DNA from: Paenibacillus marchantiophytorum
GTDB lineage: Bacteria > Bacillota > Bacilli > Paenibacillales > NBRC-103111
Reading direction: 5' to 3'
Assembly (NCBI RefSeq): GCF_014640555.1
Contig: NZ_BMHE01000025.1
Coordinates: 1-64,000 of the forward strand
DNA length: 64,000 bases
Part shown: positions 34,389-43,013 of the stretch, in pieces
How positions within the stretch are numbered: position 1 is the first letter of the stretch
Layout of the letters: the number at the start of each line of letters is the position of its first letter
The notes under the pieces: generated by a model
The model's database searches: none
The model's input: only the letters and a program-made list of their open reading frames with translations
What the model was told of the DNA's origin: nothing
Translations under genes and position numbers: made by a program

Positions 34389-35126
34389 ATGGAAAAAGAC
34401 ACTTTCGCACAACTCATAATTTGGCATCAAGAAGATGAACATGAAAAAATAGTTGATAGAATTATGGGAATTCCCCCATCAGACAGAGATTATGATACGG
34501 TTAGTTTATTGGCAAGAGCTATGAATAATCTGGAACGTTACGATGAAGCACTTCAACAGCTTTTGACTATTGCAAAACTAGGTGAGGACGACCCTCTTTG
34601 GCATTTTCGCGTAGGCTACTCCTATTATTATCTTGAACAATATGAGGAAGCATTAAGAGAATTTGAAATTACAGATAAGCTAGATCCAGAAGACCGAGAT
34701 ACTTTGACATTATTAGATTGGAGCCGAGATAAAGTCGCCACATTGAAAGTTATGAACGAACAAACTACGGTTAACGAAGCAACTGAAGTTCCCTTTGAAG
34801 CTGTAGTAAATGTTGTGTCATTTGAATATTTAAAGGACATGTATAATGATGGATATTTCCCTAATTTTCTTGTGGATAAAGTCAAAGCTGAACTAGTTAA
34901 AGTTGTTCGATTTTTGGAACAAGGAAATCAAGATATCGAAGAAGTTCAATCAAAGCTTGATTTCGCCATCCAAGCAATCAATGATCTTGCAGAAGAGTTT
35001 GACGAAAATGACAGCGAAATTGAAACAGTTGCAAGAGAATCAATTGCACAAACTGTTGAAGATATGTTAGCCTTTTTTGGTATCGAAATAGATACAGAAG
35101 TCGCCATTCGTGAGCGTGATTGGTAG
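34389..35126 (+). CDS. TPR protein with DUF5713-like C-terminal domain
   Basis: 245 residues. The N-terminal half has two tetratricopeptide repeats (LLARAMNNLERYDEALQQL and FRVGYSYYYLEQYEEALREF). The C-terminal half (YLKDMYNDGYFPNFLVDKVK through FDENDSEIETVARESIAQTVE) matches DUF5713, a small domain often found as a stand-alone protein. The fusion suggests a protein-interaction scaffold; the role is unknown. A GAGGCAGAG site precedes the ATG. The next locus begins with a shorter paralogue of its N-terminus. Confidence 0.75.
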   Translation: MEKDTFAQLIIWHQEDEHEKIVDRIMGIPPSDRDYDTVSLLARAMNNLERYDEALQQLLTIAKLGEDDPLWHFRVGYSYYYLEQYEEALREFEITDKLDPEDRDTLTLLDWSRDKVATLKVMNEQTTVNEATEVPFEAVVNVVSFEYLKDMYNDGYFPNFLVDKVKAELVKVVRFLEQGNQDIEEVQSKLDFAIQAINDLAEEFDENDSEIETVARESIAQTVEDMLAFFGIEIDTEVAIRERDW

Positions 35127-35192
35127 TTTGTTGGGGAAATATAGAGGAGAAAAATTGAGCGTGTTGAATAACTCTGAGGAGAGAATAACAAG

Positions 35193-35577
35193 ATGGATAC
35201 GGATCAAATGAAACAGCTCACTCTTTGGCATAACAAGAACCAGTATCAGAAAATTATTAACAATATTATGGAAATACCCGAAGCAGACAGGGACTATGAC
35301 CTAGTTTGCCATTTGGCAAGAGCATTTAATAATCAAGAAAATTATAATGAAGCTATTAGATATTTTTGGCTATGGTTGGGGTTCATTAGCAGCCGTGTTT
35401 CGTGAAGAAAAACTGCCACATTTAGTTGATATCGTACGATTTGACCCTGAAGCCGATATGTTCACTGCTTATTCAGACAATAGTGAAGCAATAGTTAGTT
35501 TTGCAATAGCCTTTAAGGAAGCATGTGAAGATGACGCATTAATAAAAGACCTATTTTCACGAGCTGAATTAGATTGA
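35193..35577 (+). pseudogene. Chimeric remnant: TPR start joined to an Imm51-type tail
   Basis: From 35193 the frame (MDTDQMKQLTLWHNKNQYQKI, LARAFNNQENYNEAIRY) is a paralogue of the TPR start of the upstream gene. It then breaks and stops at 35405. An overlapping frame (35347-35577) encodes GYGWGSLAAVFREEKLPHLV, RFDPEADMFTAYSDNSEA and FSRAELD, the C-terminus of an immunity-51 family protein. Join at about 35362-35375. Both parents are truncated. The Imm51 assignment rests on the FDPEA-MF-AYS motif. Confidence 0.6.
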
Positions 35578-35676
35578 TTGGAAATGGGAACAAGTAGCTG
35601 TTAGCGTATTTTCATACCATAATTTATGAAATGAGTCCGGTTATTTGTTACCCTACTTGAGAAAGTGGAGATGAAC

Positions 35677-36162
35677 ATGTACATAAGCAAATGGTGGGGA
35701 GATTTAATTGGCGGTTCCGATGATTCGCTGGCATTAATAGACTATTTGGCACAATTGGAATTAACGAATGTGACGCTCAATCAGATTTTAAAGGACTTGG
35801 GTTTCGATATTCTGCTATCTGAGGGAGACTTGAAAAACGGCGGAAATATTGGATTTGATAGGAGAAGCACTTCTGGCATGTTTCGGGTAGAACTTGATTT
35901 TGCCTGCGGCGCTCTAATCGATCTTTCAGCCATTGTATTGGAGAGTCTTAAATCAGGCTATGTCGATTTGCATGATTTGGATGAGGCTAGGCAGCCGTGC
36001 AAACTTTATATCAATGCCTCCGAAGAAGATAGAAACCTGCTTAAGGATGAATTGAACAAGTTTTCCCGTAATCCGATGTCCTACGATTTAGCCGAGCTTG
36101 TTCCGAGCGATGATATGAGGGAGCTTGCGGAAAAGGCAAAAATGATCGCAGATGAGCTGTAA
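35677..36162 (+). CDS. Small acidic hypothetical protein, possibly immunity type
   Basis: 161 residues from ATG 35677 (MYISKWWGDLIGGSDDSLAL), which follows GTGGAG at six bases; an upstream GTG at 35665 is less likely. Soluble and acidic. I do not recognise the family with certainty. The neighbourhood of Imm51-like and DUF5713-like pieces suggests a toxin-immunity graveyard, so an immunity role is plausible but unproven. The frame is intact. Confidence 0.6.
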   Translation: MYISKWWGDLIGGSDDSLALIDYLAQLELTNVTLNQILKDLGFDILLSEGDLKNGGNIGFDRRSTSGMFRVELDFACGALIDLSAIVLESLKSGYVDLHDLDEARQPCKLYINASEEDRNLLKDELNKFSRNPMSYDLAELVPSDDMRELAEKAKMIADEL

Positions 36163-36271
36163 TAAGTTGCCTTCGTTCATTCAGCTAACGCAGAAGTATA
36201 GTTGAATGTCGAAGGCTGGCACGAACAATAGGTCTTTATTTAAACATTTCAGAACCTAAGGAGAGCTTAAA

Positions 36272-36619
36272 TTGAAATATACAATTAGAGAGGCTGTATC
36301 TAATGATTGTTTAGCATTGAGCCGCTTAATGACACAACTTCTAAATAGAGAAATCACCGAGAATATAATGAAAGACAGAATAGATTTTGTAGCTCAAAGT
36401 CCGTTTGATTCTTTATTTGTATATGAAGAAGAGCAAATAATGGGTACATTAGGATTTAGAATTCGAGTGAATATAGAAGACATAGCAAGATACGGTGAGA
36501 TTTCAGTGATTGTTGTTGACATTGAAGCAAAAAGAAAAGGAGTAGGTAGAATATTAATGAAATATGCGGAGGACCTGCGACTAATTGAAAATATAACCCA
36601 AGTCTTGGGAGATCAGTAA
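36272..36619 (+). pseudogene. GNAT acetyltransferase truncated at its C-terminus
   Basis: The TTG at 36272 follows AAGGAG. The translation (MKYTIREAVSNDCLALSRLM, GEISVIVVDIEAKRKGVGRILMKYAED) is a Gcn5-related N-acetyltransferase through the acetyl-CoA loop (R-K-G-V-G-R). It then loses homology near residue 100 and reads into the 3' end of the opposite-strand IclR gene, stopping at 36619. GNAT proteins need about 40 further residues (final strand pair) that are missing. Activity is unlikely. It overlaps the IclR gene by 39 bases, which marks a recombination junction near 36578. Confidence 0.65.
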
Positions 36620-37348
36620 AGCGGTAGCTTTTACTTGTTCACCGATTTTCATGAACTTGACCGCAGGCAAATCCTTGCTTAGTGCAGTTATACTCATCGA
36701 AGCGATCACTTTCCCAGTGAAATTGCGGATGGGTGCACCAATACAGCGAACCCCTTCTTCGAATTCTTCATCCTCAATTGAAAATCCGTACTCGCGAACA
36801 AATTCAACATCCTCCAAAAATTTATCCAGACTTCGTTCATTTTTATCAGAAAGCTGACTCCTATCTTCAGGAAGTATCATTTTAATTTCTTCATTAGACA
36901 TGTCAGAGACAAGGGCTTTGCCTACGCTCGATTGAAACAGAGGCTGGCTTTGTCCGATGGATGTGGCAAATCGAACGAAACCATTACCCTCGACTTTATC
37001 GCAATAGATCGGCTTGTTATTAATCAATACTGCCAAATGGGAAGTATAGGGTGTTTCGTGAACCAAACGTTCCAAATGAGGCCGGGCGATCTGGACCATA
37101 TCCATGGAATTCAAGTAGCTATTTCCCCAACGCAGCACACCGTGGGCAAGACGATATTTACCACTAGGCGTTTTGCATATGATATCAAATTGTTCCAACG
37201 TATTCAGAATGACGAATGTAGTGGTTTTAGGAAGATTTAACCTAGAGTGCAGATCACCAATTGACAGCTCTTCGTTAGCAAGACTATTCAGAATCTGAAT
37301 TGATTTTTCCAAAGCGGGTACGGTGTATTCTTTGGTTCCTTTTGCCAT
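36581..37348 (-). CDS. IclR-family transcriptional regulator
   Basis: 255 residues. An N-terminal winged helix (VPALEKSIQILNSLANEELSIG, LPKTTTFVILNTL) precedes an IclR ligand-binding domain (about 75-250). That domain contains RFATSIGQSQPLFQSSVGKAL and the C-terminal FSIEDEEFEEGVRCIGAPI motif that shapes the effector pocket. It is divergent from the SDR-IlvD/Edd-M20-HAD operon and is its probable repressor, responding to a sugar acid. Two near-identical palindromes between the divergent genes are candidate operators. Confidence 0.9.
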   Translation of the reverse strand: MAKGTKEYTVPALEKSIQILNSLANEELSIGDLHSRLNLPKTTTFVILNTLEQFDIICKTPSGKYRLAHGVLRWGNSYLNSMDMVQIARPHLERLVHETPYTSHLAVLINNKPIYCDKVEGNGFVRFATSIGQSQPLFQSSVGKALVSDMSNEEIKMILPEDRSQLSDKNERSLDKFLEDVEFVREYGFSIEDEEFEEGVRCIGAPIRNFTGKVIASMSITALSKDLPAVKFMKIGEQVKATALLISQDLGYIFN

Positions 37349-37388
37349 GGGATACCTCCTAAAGGAATAGTGGTTAGTTTAAATAAAA

Positions 37389-37402
37389 TTCAGTATGTTG
37401 AA
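37389..37402. promoter_or_regulatory. Candidate IclR operator 1
   Basis: TTCAGTATGTTGAA matches, with one mismatch, the reverse complement of the palindrome at 37510-37523. It lies about 40 bases upstream of the iclR start, on the iclR side of the intergenic region. A TTGACA box for the minus strand (near 37439-37444) lies next to it, so binding here could mediate autoregulation. Confidence 0.55.
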
Positions 37403-37455
37403 CTATAACATTTACTTTACAATTTTAATGGTTTATCTGTCAAGAATAACGACCG

Positions 37456-37523
37456 TTGACGGATAAGGTAAAGATTCATATAATACAGGTAAAGTTTTTA
37501 TAATTATGATTCAACATATTGAA
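37456..37523 (+). promoter_or_regulatory. Promoter of the sugar-acid operon with IclR operator 2
   Basis: TTGACG (37456-37461), a 17-base spacer and TATAAT (37479-37484) form a good sigma-A promoter. The perfect palindrome TTCAA-CATA-TTGAA at 37510-37523 lies about 20 bases downstream of the expected start point, a position suited to repression by blocking elongation or open-complex escape. Confidence 0.65.
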
Positions 37524-37623
37524 TTATTTGATGAGAAATGAGTTTGCACGGTGATTTCAGCATGAGGATCTATTAAACAATGCCAGAAAAGAAGAAGCTC
37601 AGTTGCAGGAAGGGATGATTATC

Positions 37624-38391
37624 TTGAGGTTAAGCAACAAGCGCACGTTAATTACTGGTGGAGCGAGGGGTATCGGAAAGGGTATTGTTGAACGGTTTTT
37701 ACGTGAGGGTGCTAAAGTATTCGTTCTGGATATCAAGGAAACGGAACTAAGCATGCTTAAAGCGGAAATTGTGGAGTATGCCGATAGTTTTGATTACGCT
37801 GTCATTGACTTGAATGATCTGTCTGCTATTCCAGCGGTAGTAGAGCAAGCCATCTCCCGCTGGAACGGCATGGATATCCTAATTAATAATGCCGGTATGG
37901 CCGTTCGGGAGTCCTTCCTCGACATCCCGCTCAACCGATGGAACCAAATAATGAATGTAAATTTGAATTCGATGTTCTTAATTAGCCAGCTTGTGGCCAA
38001 ACAAATGGTCGAACAAGGCGGTGGCGGGAGCATTGTTAACATGACCTCTAAGAATGGGTTAAAAGGTAGCGGTCAATTGGCGCATTACAATACGTCAAAA
38101 GGGGGAGTCGTCCTATTGACGGAATCGATGGCTGTGGAGCTTGCAGCATATGGGATTCGCGTTAATGCGGTTGCACCTGGAAATATTGGTACTCCGTTGG
38201 ACGATGAACTGAAGAAGAAGGAAAACCGCGCCCTCGATGAGGTTTCGGCTAAAAACCCGATGAAACGCATGGGAACAATCGCAGAAATTGCTAATGCTTT
38301 TCTGTTCCTGGCTTCTGAGGAAGCTGCGTTTGTCAATGGGAGCACCGTAGTTGTGGATGGGGGGCATCTGGCTAATGCAAGCGAATTATAA
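37624..38391 (+). CDS. SDR-family oxidoreductase of the sugar-acid operon
   Basis: About 255 residues. Motifs are TGGARGIG (cofactor), NNAGMA, MTSKNG (catalytic Ser region), YNTSKGG (Tyr and Lys) and FVNGSTVVVDGGH near the end. Likely oxidises a hydroxyl group of a sugar or sugar acid with NAD(P). TTG 37624 is preferred because AGGAAGGG lies nine bases upstream; ATG 37615 touches that site. First gene of an operon; its end overlaps the start of the dehydratase gene by 17 bases. Confidence 0.85.
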   Translation: MRLSNKRTLITGGARGIGKGIVERFLREGAKVFVLDIKETELSMLKAEIVEYADSFDYAVIDLNDLSAIPAVVEQAISRWNGMDILINNAGMAVRESFLDIPLNRWNQIMNVNLNSMFLISQLVAKQMVEQGGGGSIVNMTSKNGLKGSGQLAHYNTSKGGVVLLTESMAVELAAYGIRVNAVAPGNIGTPLDDELKKKENRALDEVSAKNPMKRMGTIAEIANAFLFLASEEAAFVNGSTVVVDGGHLANASEL

Positions 38392-40120
38392 ATTACGCAG
38401 TAGGGAATGGTTCAATAATGAAAATGCGGAATTAACTTTTCAACATCGATCTGCCATGAGGGCAATGGGACATAATCCTGATTCTTTTGTTGGGAAGCCA
38501 ATTATAGGAATTTTTAATGCGTGGAATGATTTTAATAGCTGCAATTATCCTCATAAAGAGCTGGTAGAGTATGTGAAGCGGGGAGTACTGCTTGCTGGAG
38601 GTTATCCAATTGAGATGCATACGATTTCCACTCCCGCAGATTTCATGAAACCATCCGATCTGTTATATCGCAATTTGTTGTCCATGGATATAGAAGAAAG
38701 CATCCGCTCTCAGCCTATTGATGGAGTGGTGCTGCTATGTGAATGTGACAAGACAGTTCCTGCTCAATTAATGGGAGCGGCAAGTTGTGATTTGCCTACT
38801 CTTCAATTGGCGGCAGGCCATCGTTCCTCAGGCAGTTTCCAGGGGAAAAAGGTCAATTACGGAACCGACTTATGGAAATATTCCGATGATTATAAAGCAG
38901 GGCTGTTCTCCGAGAAGGATTGGAATGAATTGGAGAAATCGATTTCATGCAGCTTAGGCGGCTGTCCTGTGATGGGTACCGCTTCAACGATGAAGAGCCT
39001 GTCGGAGATGCTTGGCATGATGCTTCCAGGTACATCGAGCATCCCAGCCACCCATGCCCATCGCAAAGTAGCCGCAGAATCTACAGGTATTCGAATCGTA
39101 GAAATGGTGCGAGAGCAGCTTACGCCATCTAAGCTAATGACAATGGAGGCTTTCAGCAATGCAATAAAGCTAGCAGCTGCTATCGGCGGTTCAACGAATG
39201 CAACGATTCACTTGACAGCTATTGCAGGCAGACTGGGCATTCGCATCCCGATCGAAACCTATGCTGAGCTAACGGCTGATATTCCACTGATCGTTAATTT
39301 ACAGCCGAGCGGCATGCACAGTATGGATGATTTTTTTAATGCTGGAGGATTGCAGCGTGTGGTGCAGAAATTGCTGCCCCTGCTGAATACAGATTGCTTG
39401 GGATGTACAGGGGAAACAATTGAGCAGATTTATGGACGTGAAATGTGGGAGAATGAAGCGAGCTCGGAAGTGATTTCTTCTATTGCAGAGCCATTTAAAG
39501 ATAAATCAGGATTTGCCATCCTCAAAGGAAATATTTCGCCTCACGGAGCGGTGATCAAAAAATCAGCCGTTTCGCCAGAGCTATTTGAACATCGCGGTCA
39601 AGCTGTCGTTTTCGAAAATTATCTGGATATGCTAGCGCGAATTGACAGTGATGATTTAGATGTTGACGCTAGCAGCGTGCTTGTTCTAAAGCATTGCGGC
39701 CCTGTAGCAATGGGTATGCCGGAATGGGGTTCAATTCCAATTCCTGCGAAGCTGCTTAAGCTTGGAATTCGCGATATGGTTCGAATCAGTGATGGCCGAA
39801 TGAGCGGGACAAGTTATGGGGCAGTAATTTTGCATGTCTCGCCTGAATCTGCCATTGGCGGACCCCTTGCGATTATCCGAAATGGTGACTGGATTGAGCT
39901 GGATATAGAGGCATCATCCTTAAATCTGATGCTTCAGGAAGAAGAAATTGCAGCTAGGCTAGCTGAATGGATAGCTCCTGAACCGCAGCATACCCGCGGT
40001 TACCCGCGGTTGTTTGCAGACCATACGCTCCAAGCCCACGAAGGCTGCGATTTGGATATTCTGCGACCTACAAATAAGCAGGAAGCCGTATTCGTGCCCC
40101 CAATTGTTGGTCGGGGCTGA
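38375..40120 (+). CDS. IlvD/Edd-family sugar-acid dehydratase
   Basis: 581 residues. Iron-sulfur dehydratase that converts a sugar acid to a 2-keto-3-deoxy acid. Closest by eye to arabinonate/xylonate-type enzymes (MKPSDLLYRNLLSMDIEESIR, QPIDGVVLL, AQLMGAAS). The three cluster cysteines are present: Cys56 (NSCN), Cys124 (ECDKT) and Cys197 (GGCPVMGTAST). Oddities are CECDKT instead of the usual GGCDKT, and GGCPVMGT instead of GHC-TMGT. ATG 38375 lies inside the SDR gene. The substrate cannot be told; the operon has no aldolase. Confidence 0.88.
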   Translation: MQANYKLRSREWFNNENAELTFQHRSAMRAMGHNPDSFVGKPIIGIFNAWNDFNSCNYPHKELVEYVKRGVLLAGGYPIEMHTISTPADFMKPSDLLYRNLLSMDIEESIRSQPIDGVVLLCECDKTVPAQLMGAASCDLPTLQLAAGHRSSGSFQGKKVNYGTDLWKYSDDYKAGLFSEKDWNELEKSISCSLGGCPVMGTASTMKSLSEMLGMMLPGTSSIPATHAHRKVAAESTGIRIVEMVREQLTPSKLMTMEAFSNAIKLAAAIGGSTNATIHLTAIAGRLGIRIPIETYAELTADIPLIVNLQPSGMHSMDDFFNAGGLQRVVQKLLPLLNTDCLGCTGETIEQIYGREMWENEASSEVISSIAEPFKDKSGFAILKGNISPHGAVIKKSAVSPELFEHRGQAVVFENYLDMLARIDSDDLDVDASSVLVLKHCGPVAMGMPEWGSIPIPAKLLKLGIRDMVRISDGRMSGTSYGAVILHVSPESAIGGPLAIIRNGDWIELDIEASSLNLMLQEEEIAARLAEWIAPEPQHTRGYPRLFADHTLQAHEGCDLDILRPTNKQEAVFVPPIVGRG

Positions 40121-40160
40121 TAGGGCTTTCCAATCTTAATGAAAGCAGGCGACCCCATTC

Positions 40161-41327
40161 ATGGTGTATTCCTTAGAAAATGTGAATATAAATCGTGTAA
40201 TTTCCGATACCTTAGATCTGGTCCATATTCCTAGCGCAACTGGAAATACACTGGATGTAGCGGCCCGATATGAGCAGATGCTTCGCGAAGTGGGCTGTAC
40301 GGTAGAGCGCTACGAATTTATTCCGAATAATCCTACGCTTGTCGCCGTCTATGGGGAAGACTGCGGAGGGAAATCAATCCTTTTCAACGGGCATATGGAT
40401 GTAGTTCCACTTGCTCATGATAGAGCGGAAGTAAAAGATGGGCGCATTTATGGCAGAGGTACTTGCGATATGAAAGGCTCGCTTGCCTGTATTCTGGAGG
40501 TCGTGCGAATTTTACACGAGACGAACACCGTGCTGCCGGGCAAATTAATCATCGTCGCCAACAGCTTGCACGAAAGTCCGGGAGGGAGAGGCGAGGATTT
40601 GTACGCCTTGACCTCACAAATCCCTCTGAAAGCTGACATGGCAGTTGTCATGGAGGGAGCATCTGTAGATTGTACGATAGCTCAGCTTGGATCGGCAACC
40701 TTCGAAATTACAGTTGAACGAGAGGGAGACACATGCCATCAGCTATATGCGGCACCAAACACGCCACATCCGATCACTATTGCCGCTGAAATCGTGCGAT
40801 TATTAGATCAATGGAATATAGAGCTGGAAAAAGAATGGATAGAGGATATTGGCTATGCTTCGTTTTTTGTCGGTTCGCTTCACAGTGGTCAATTCTATAA
40901 CCAGCTGCCAAAACAGGCGGTCTTGGTTGGTGTTAGAAGATATGATCCGCATCATAAATTCGAGAATGTGGAACAAACATTAAAGCACAGAATGAATGAG
41001 CTTGCTGAGCAGCATGGTGTTCAAATCCATCTCGATATGTTAAAAGTAAGAGACGGCTATCGTATTGATAAACACAGCTCAGCAGTCGCTGCGCTACAGC
41101 GAGCTGTTAGCCAAGTGAGAAAAATCAATCTTCCCTTAGTTGGGAAAAAGGTTGTTACGGATGCGGGTATTTTGGCAAATGCATTGGGAGTTCCGGTGTT
41201 ATGCTGTGGACCCGATCAACATACCGCACATGGAGATGTAGAGTATGTCGAAATTAACGAGCTAGAAATAACGGTCAAAGTGTATCTGAAGCTGATCGAA
41301 GAATTTATGCTGAATGACGCAACATAA
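40161..41327 (+). CDS. M20-family metallohydrolase (ArgE/DapE type)
   Basis: 388 residues. A two-domain zinc hydrolase cleaving an amide or peptide. Metal motifs are FNGHMDVVP, GRGTCDMKGS, HESPGGRGEDL (at the place of the catalytic Glu-Glu pair), VMEGAS and CGPDQHTAHGDVEYV near the end. The HES sequence differs from the more usual DEE or EE. In this operon it may deacylate an N-acyl sugar acid or amino acid intermediate; this is inference from context. It lies 40 bases after the dehydratase gene, with no clear separate promoter. Confidence 0.85.
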   Translation: MVYSLENVNINRVISDTLDLVHIPSATGNTLDVAARYEQMLREVGCTVERYEFIPNNPTLVAVYGEDCGGKSILFNGHMDVVPLAHDRAEVKDGRIYGRGTCDMKGSLACILEVVRILHETNTVLPGKLIIVANSLHESPGGRGEDLYALTSQIPLKADMAVVMEGASVDCTIAQLGSATFEITVEREGDTCHQLYAAPNTPHPITIAAEIVRLLDQWNIELEKEWIEDIGYASFFVGSLHSGQFYNQLPKQAVLVGVRRYDPHHKFENVEQTLKHRMNELAEQHGVQIHLDMLKVRDGYRIDKHSSAVAALQRAVSQVRKINLPLVGKKVVTDAGILANALGVPVLCCGPDQHTAHGDVEYVEINELEITVKVYLKLIEEFMLNDAT

Positions 41328-41351
41328 TTCGAATTGCAGGGAGTTGAAACA

Positions 41352-41990
41352 TTGAAAGCTTTTATTTTTGATATGGATGGTGTCATTATTGATAGTGAAC
41401 CAATGCACTTTGACATTGATGTTAAGACAATGAATTTTTTTGGGGTTACTATTTCCCCTCAGGAACTAGAAGAATTCGTAGGAATGACCAATCCAGAAAT
41501 GTGGAAGATTTTAAAACAAAAATTCAATCTCTCAAATTCAGTATCGGATATCATCGAATATCAACTTTCATCAAAGATTGAATGGATAAGAACAACTGAA
41601 ATCAGTCCAATTATCGGTATATTTGAATTAATTCTAGAACTTAAAAAGCACAATCTAGTATTAGGAATAGCGTCTTCTTCTCCGATCAAATTTATAAACG
41701 AAGTCTTAATAAAGTTTAAAATACGGGATTATTTTGACTGCATAGTTAGTGGAGAAGAAGTAGCAAAAGGCAAGCCAGAGCCGGATGTCTATTTAGAAGC
41801 TGCTAGACTTTTGGGAGTCGACCCGTCTGACTGTGTTGTTCTTGAAGATTCAAGAAATGGAATTCAATCCGCAAAATCTGCAGGAATGACATGTATTGGA
41901 TTTATAAACAAAAACTCAGGCAATCAAGATTTATCAAGGGCAGACATTATTGTTAACTCAATTAAAGATATTAAAGTAACCGATCTTTAG
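41352..41990 (+). CDS. HAD-family phosphatase/phosphoglucomutase-like protein
   Basis: 212 residues. Haloacid-dehalogenase hydrolase with cap: FIFDMDGVIIDSE (Asp nucleophile and acid/base), GIASSSP (motif II Ser), GKPEPDVYL (motif III Lys) and VVLEDSRNGIQSA (motif IV). Resembles beta-phosphoglucomutase and sugar-phosphate phosphatases. TTG 41352 follows GGGAG. Last gene of the IclR-linked operon, 24 bases after the M20 gene. Its AT-rich composition differs from the genes before it, so it may be a later addition. Confidence 0.85.
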   Translation: MKAFIFDMDGVIIDSEPMHFDIDVKTMNFFGVTISPQELEEFVGMTNPEMWKILKQKFNLSNSVSDIIEYQLSSKIEWIRTTEISPIIGIFELILELKKHNLVLGIASSSPIKFINEVLIKFKIRDYFDCIVSGEEVAKGKPEPDVYLEAARLLGVDPSDCVVLEDSRNGIQSAKSAGMTCIGFINKNSGNQDLSRADIIVNSIKDIKVTDL

Positions 41991-42124
41991 AAGGAGCAAT
42001 TGAGAAGGTCCAATTACGTCAGATAACACCGTATTCATGTTTCGGGCCATTTGACCATCGGAGTTTCGCCATGGATGTTGTTTGCGCAACAAAAAGTGAT
42101 TGCTCATTCTAGTAACAATAGTTG

Positions 42125-42152
42125 AGGAGCTTGCTTTGCAAGTTCCTTTTTT
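42125..42152 (+). terminator. Terminator of the sugar-acid operon
   Basis: AGGAGCTTGC-TTT-GCAAGTTCCT (ten pairs, one G-T) is followed by TTTTT. It lies about 135 bases after the HAD gene. Confidence 0.75.
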
Positions 42153-42204
42153 GAAATATAAGAGTTTATATGTTTTGGAGTGAACGCGGAGTTACTCCAG
42201 CCGC

Positions 42205-42462
42205 CCTGTGCGAACAGAGGAGGGAACTACATTCCGCTATTCTAGCCAAATGTATCCATATCGCAGGGATGAGGGAACTGCAGTCCGCTATTTTGCTGTT
42301 TCAAGGCAAATTCAGCGTTTTTCGTGGAAATAAAACCCTGTAGTTCCGTTAATACCCTAGCATCCCTACTTTTTGCCTAATTAGCGTCCTCTAGTTCCCT
42401 TACAAGGTTTTGCCGCTAAGAAGAGACTGATCTATCAGAGCGGCGAAGCCGCTTTTCTTTAT
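42205..42462 (+). repeat. GGGAACTA-unit repeat element, copy D (short form)
   Basis: Unit order + + - -: at about 42223 (GGGAACTACATTCCGCTAT), 42273 (GGGAACTGCAGTCCGCTAT), then inverted units near 42330-42348 and 42382-42400. The fifth unit is absent. It ends with the terminator-like GCGGCGAAGCCGC and TTTTCTTT at 42439-42460, matching the ends of copies A-C. Sequence between the units has diverged strongly while the units and the terminal hairpin are kept. Confidence 0.75.
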
Positions 42463-42576
42463 TCATTCAATACTACCGGGTGTTTGTGTTAATGAACTCT
42501 CGACATTCAGAGAGGGATTAAAGAACAATACTAGGAATAAATACATCATAGTCTTTTTAGAAATGAGTGATGGGTT

Positions 42577-42846
42577 TTGGAGGAAAGTAAAAAGAAGGCT
42601 TATTTAGCTCTTAATTATCAAGCGTTATTGGATATTAAAAACAGTGGCGAATTCAATGCAAGTAACTATAATCGTGTATTTCGAATAGCACATGCTTTTC
42701 ACAATCTTGCCTTGTCCATTACGGAGAATTTTGTAGGATTTAATGAGGAAAACTTCTGGAGTAGTGTAAATGGACTTGAAAGAGAATTTGGATCAATACA
42801 TTATAGAGAATTGTTTGAAAACGTAGTAAACCAAGCTGAATCTTAA
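42577..42846 (+). CDS. Small hypothetical protein
   Basis: 89 residues from TTG 42577 (MEESKKKAYLALNYQALLDIKN). Soluble and helical. I do not recognise the family. The ribosome site is weak (GATGGG), and the start is uncertain because GGAGG lies just inside the reading frame. It is isolated between a repeat element and the GC-rich island. Confidence 0.5.
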   Translation: MEESKKKAYLALNYQALLDIKNSGEFNASNYNRVFRIAHAFHNLALSITENFVGFNEENFWSSVNGLEREFGSIHYRELFENVVNQAES

Positions 42847-42966
42847 GTTATCGACGAAGCTTTAGCAAATCATCTAAATCTTAAGATTTAGAGAGTATTT
42901 AAGCGGAAGATGATTCCTCATTGGGGGAGAATTTAGTCCTACATGTGTGGCTTATGCTTACGGAAG

Positions 42967-43003
42967 GCAAAAGTCCCCTCCGTCGTTATGGCGGAAGGGG
43001 CTG
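42967..43003 (-). terminator. Terminator after the MFS exporter gene (minus strand)
   Basis: Read on the minus strand, CCCCTTCCG and CGGAGGGG pair with one bulge around a short loop, followed by ACTTTTG, directly after the MFS stop codon. Confidence 0.55.
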
Positions 43004-43013
43004 AGCTTTCTTA

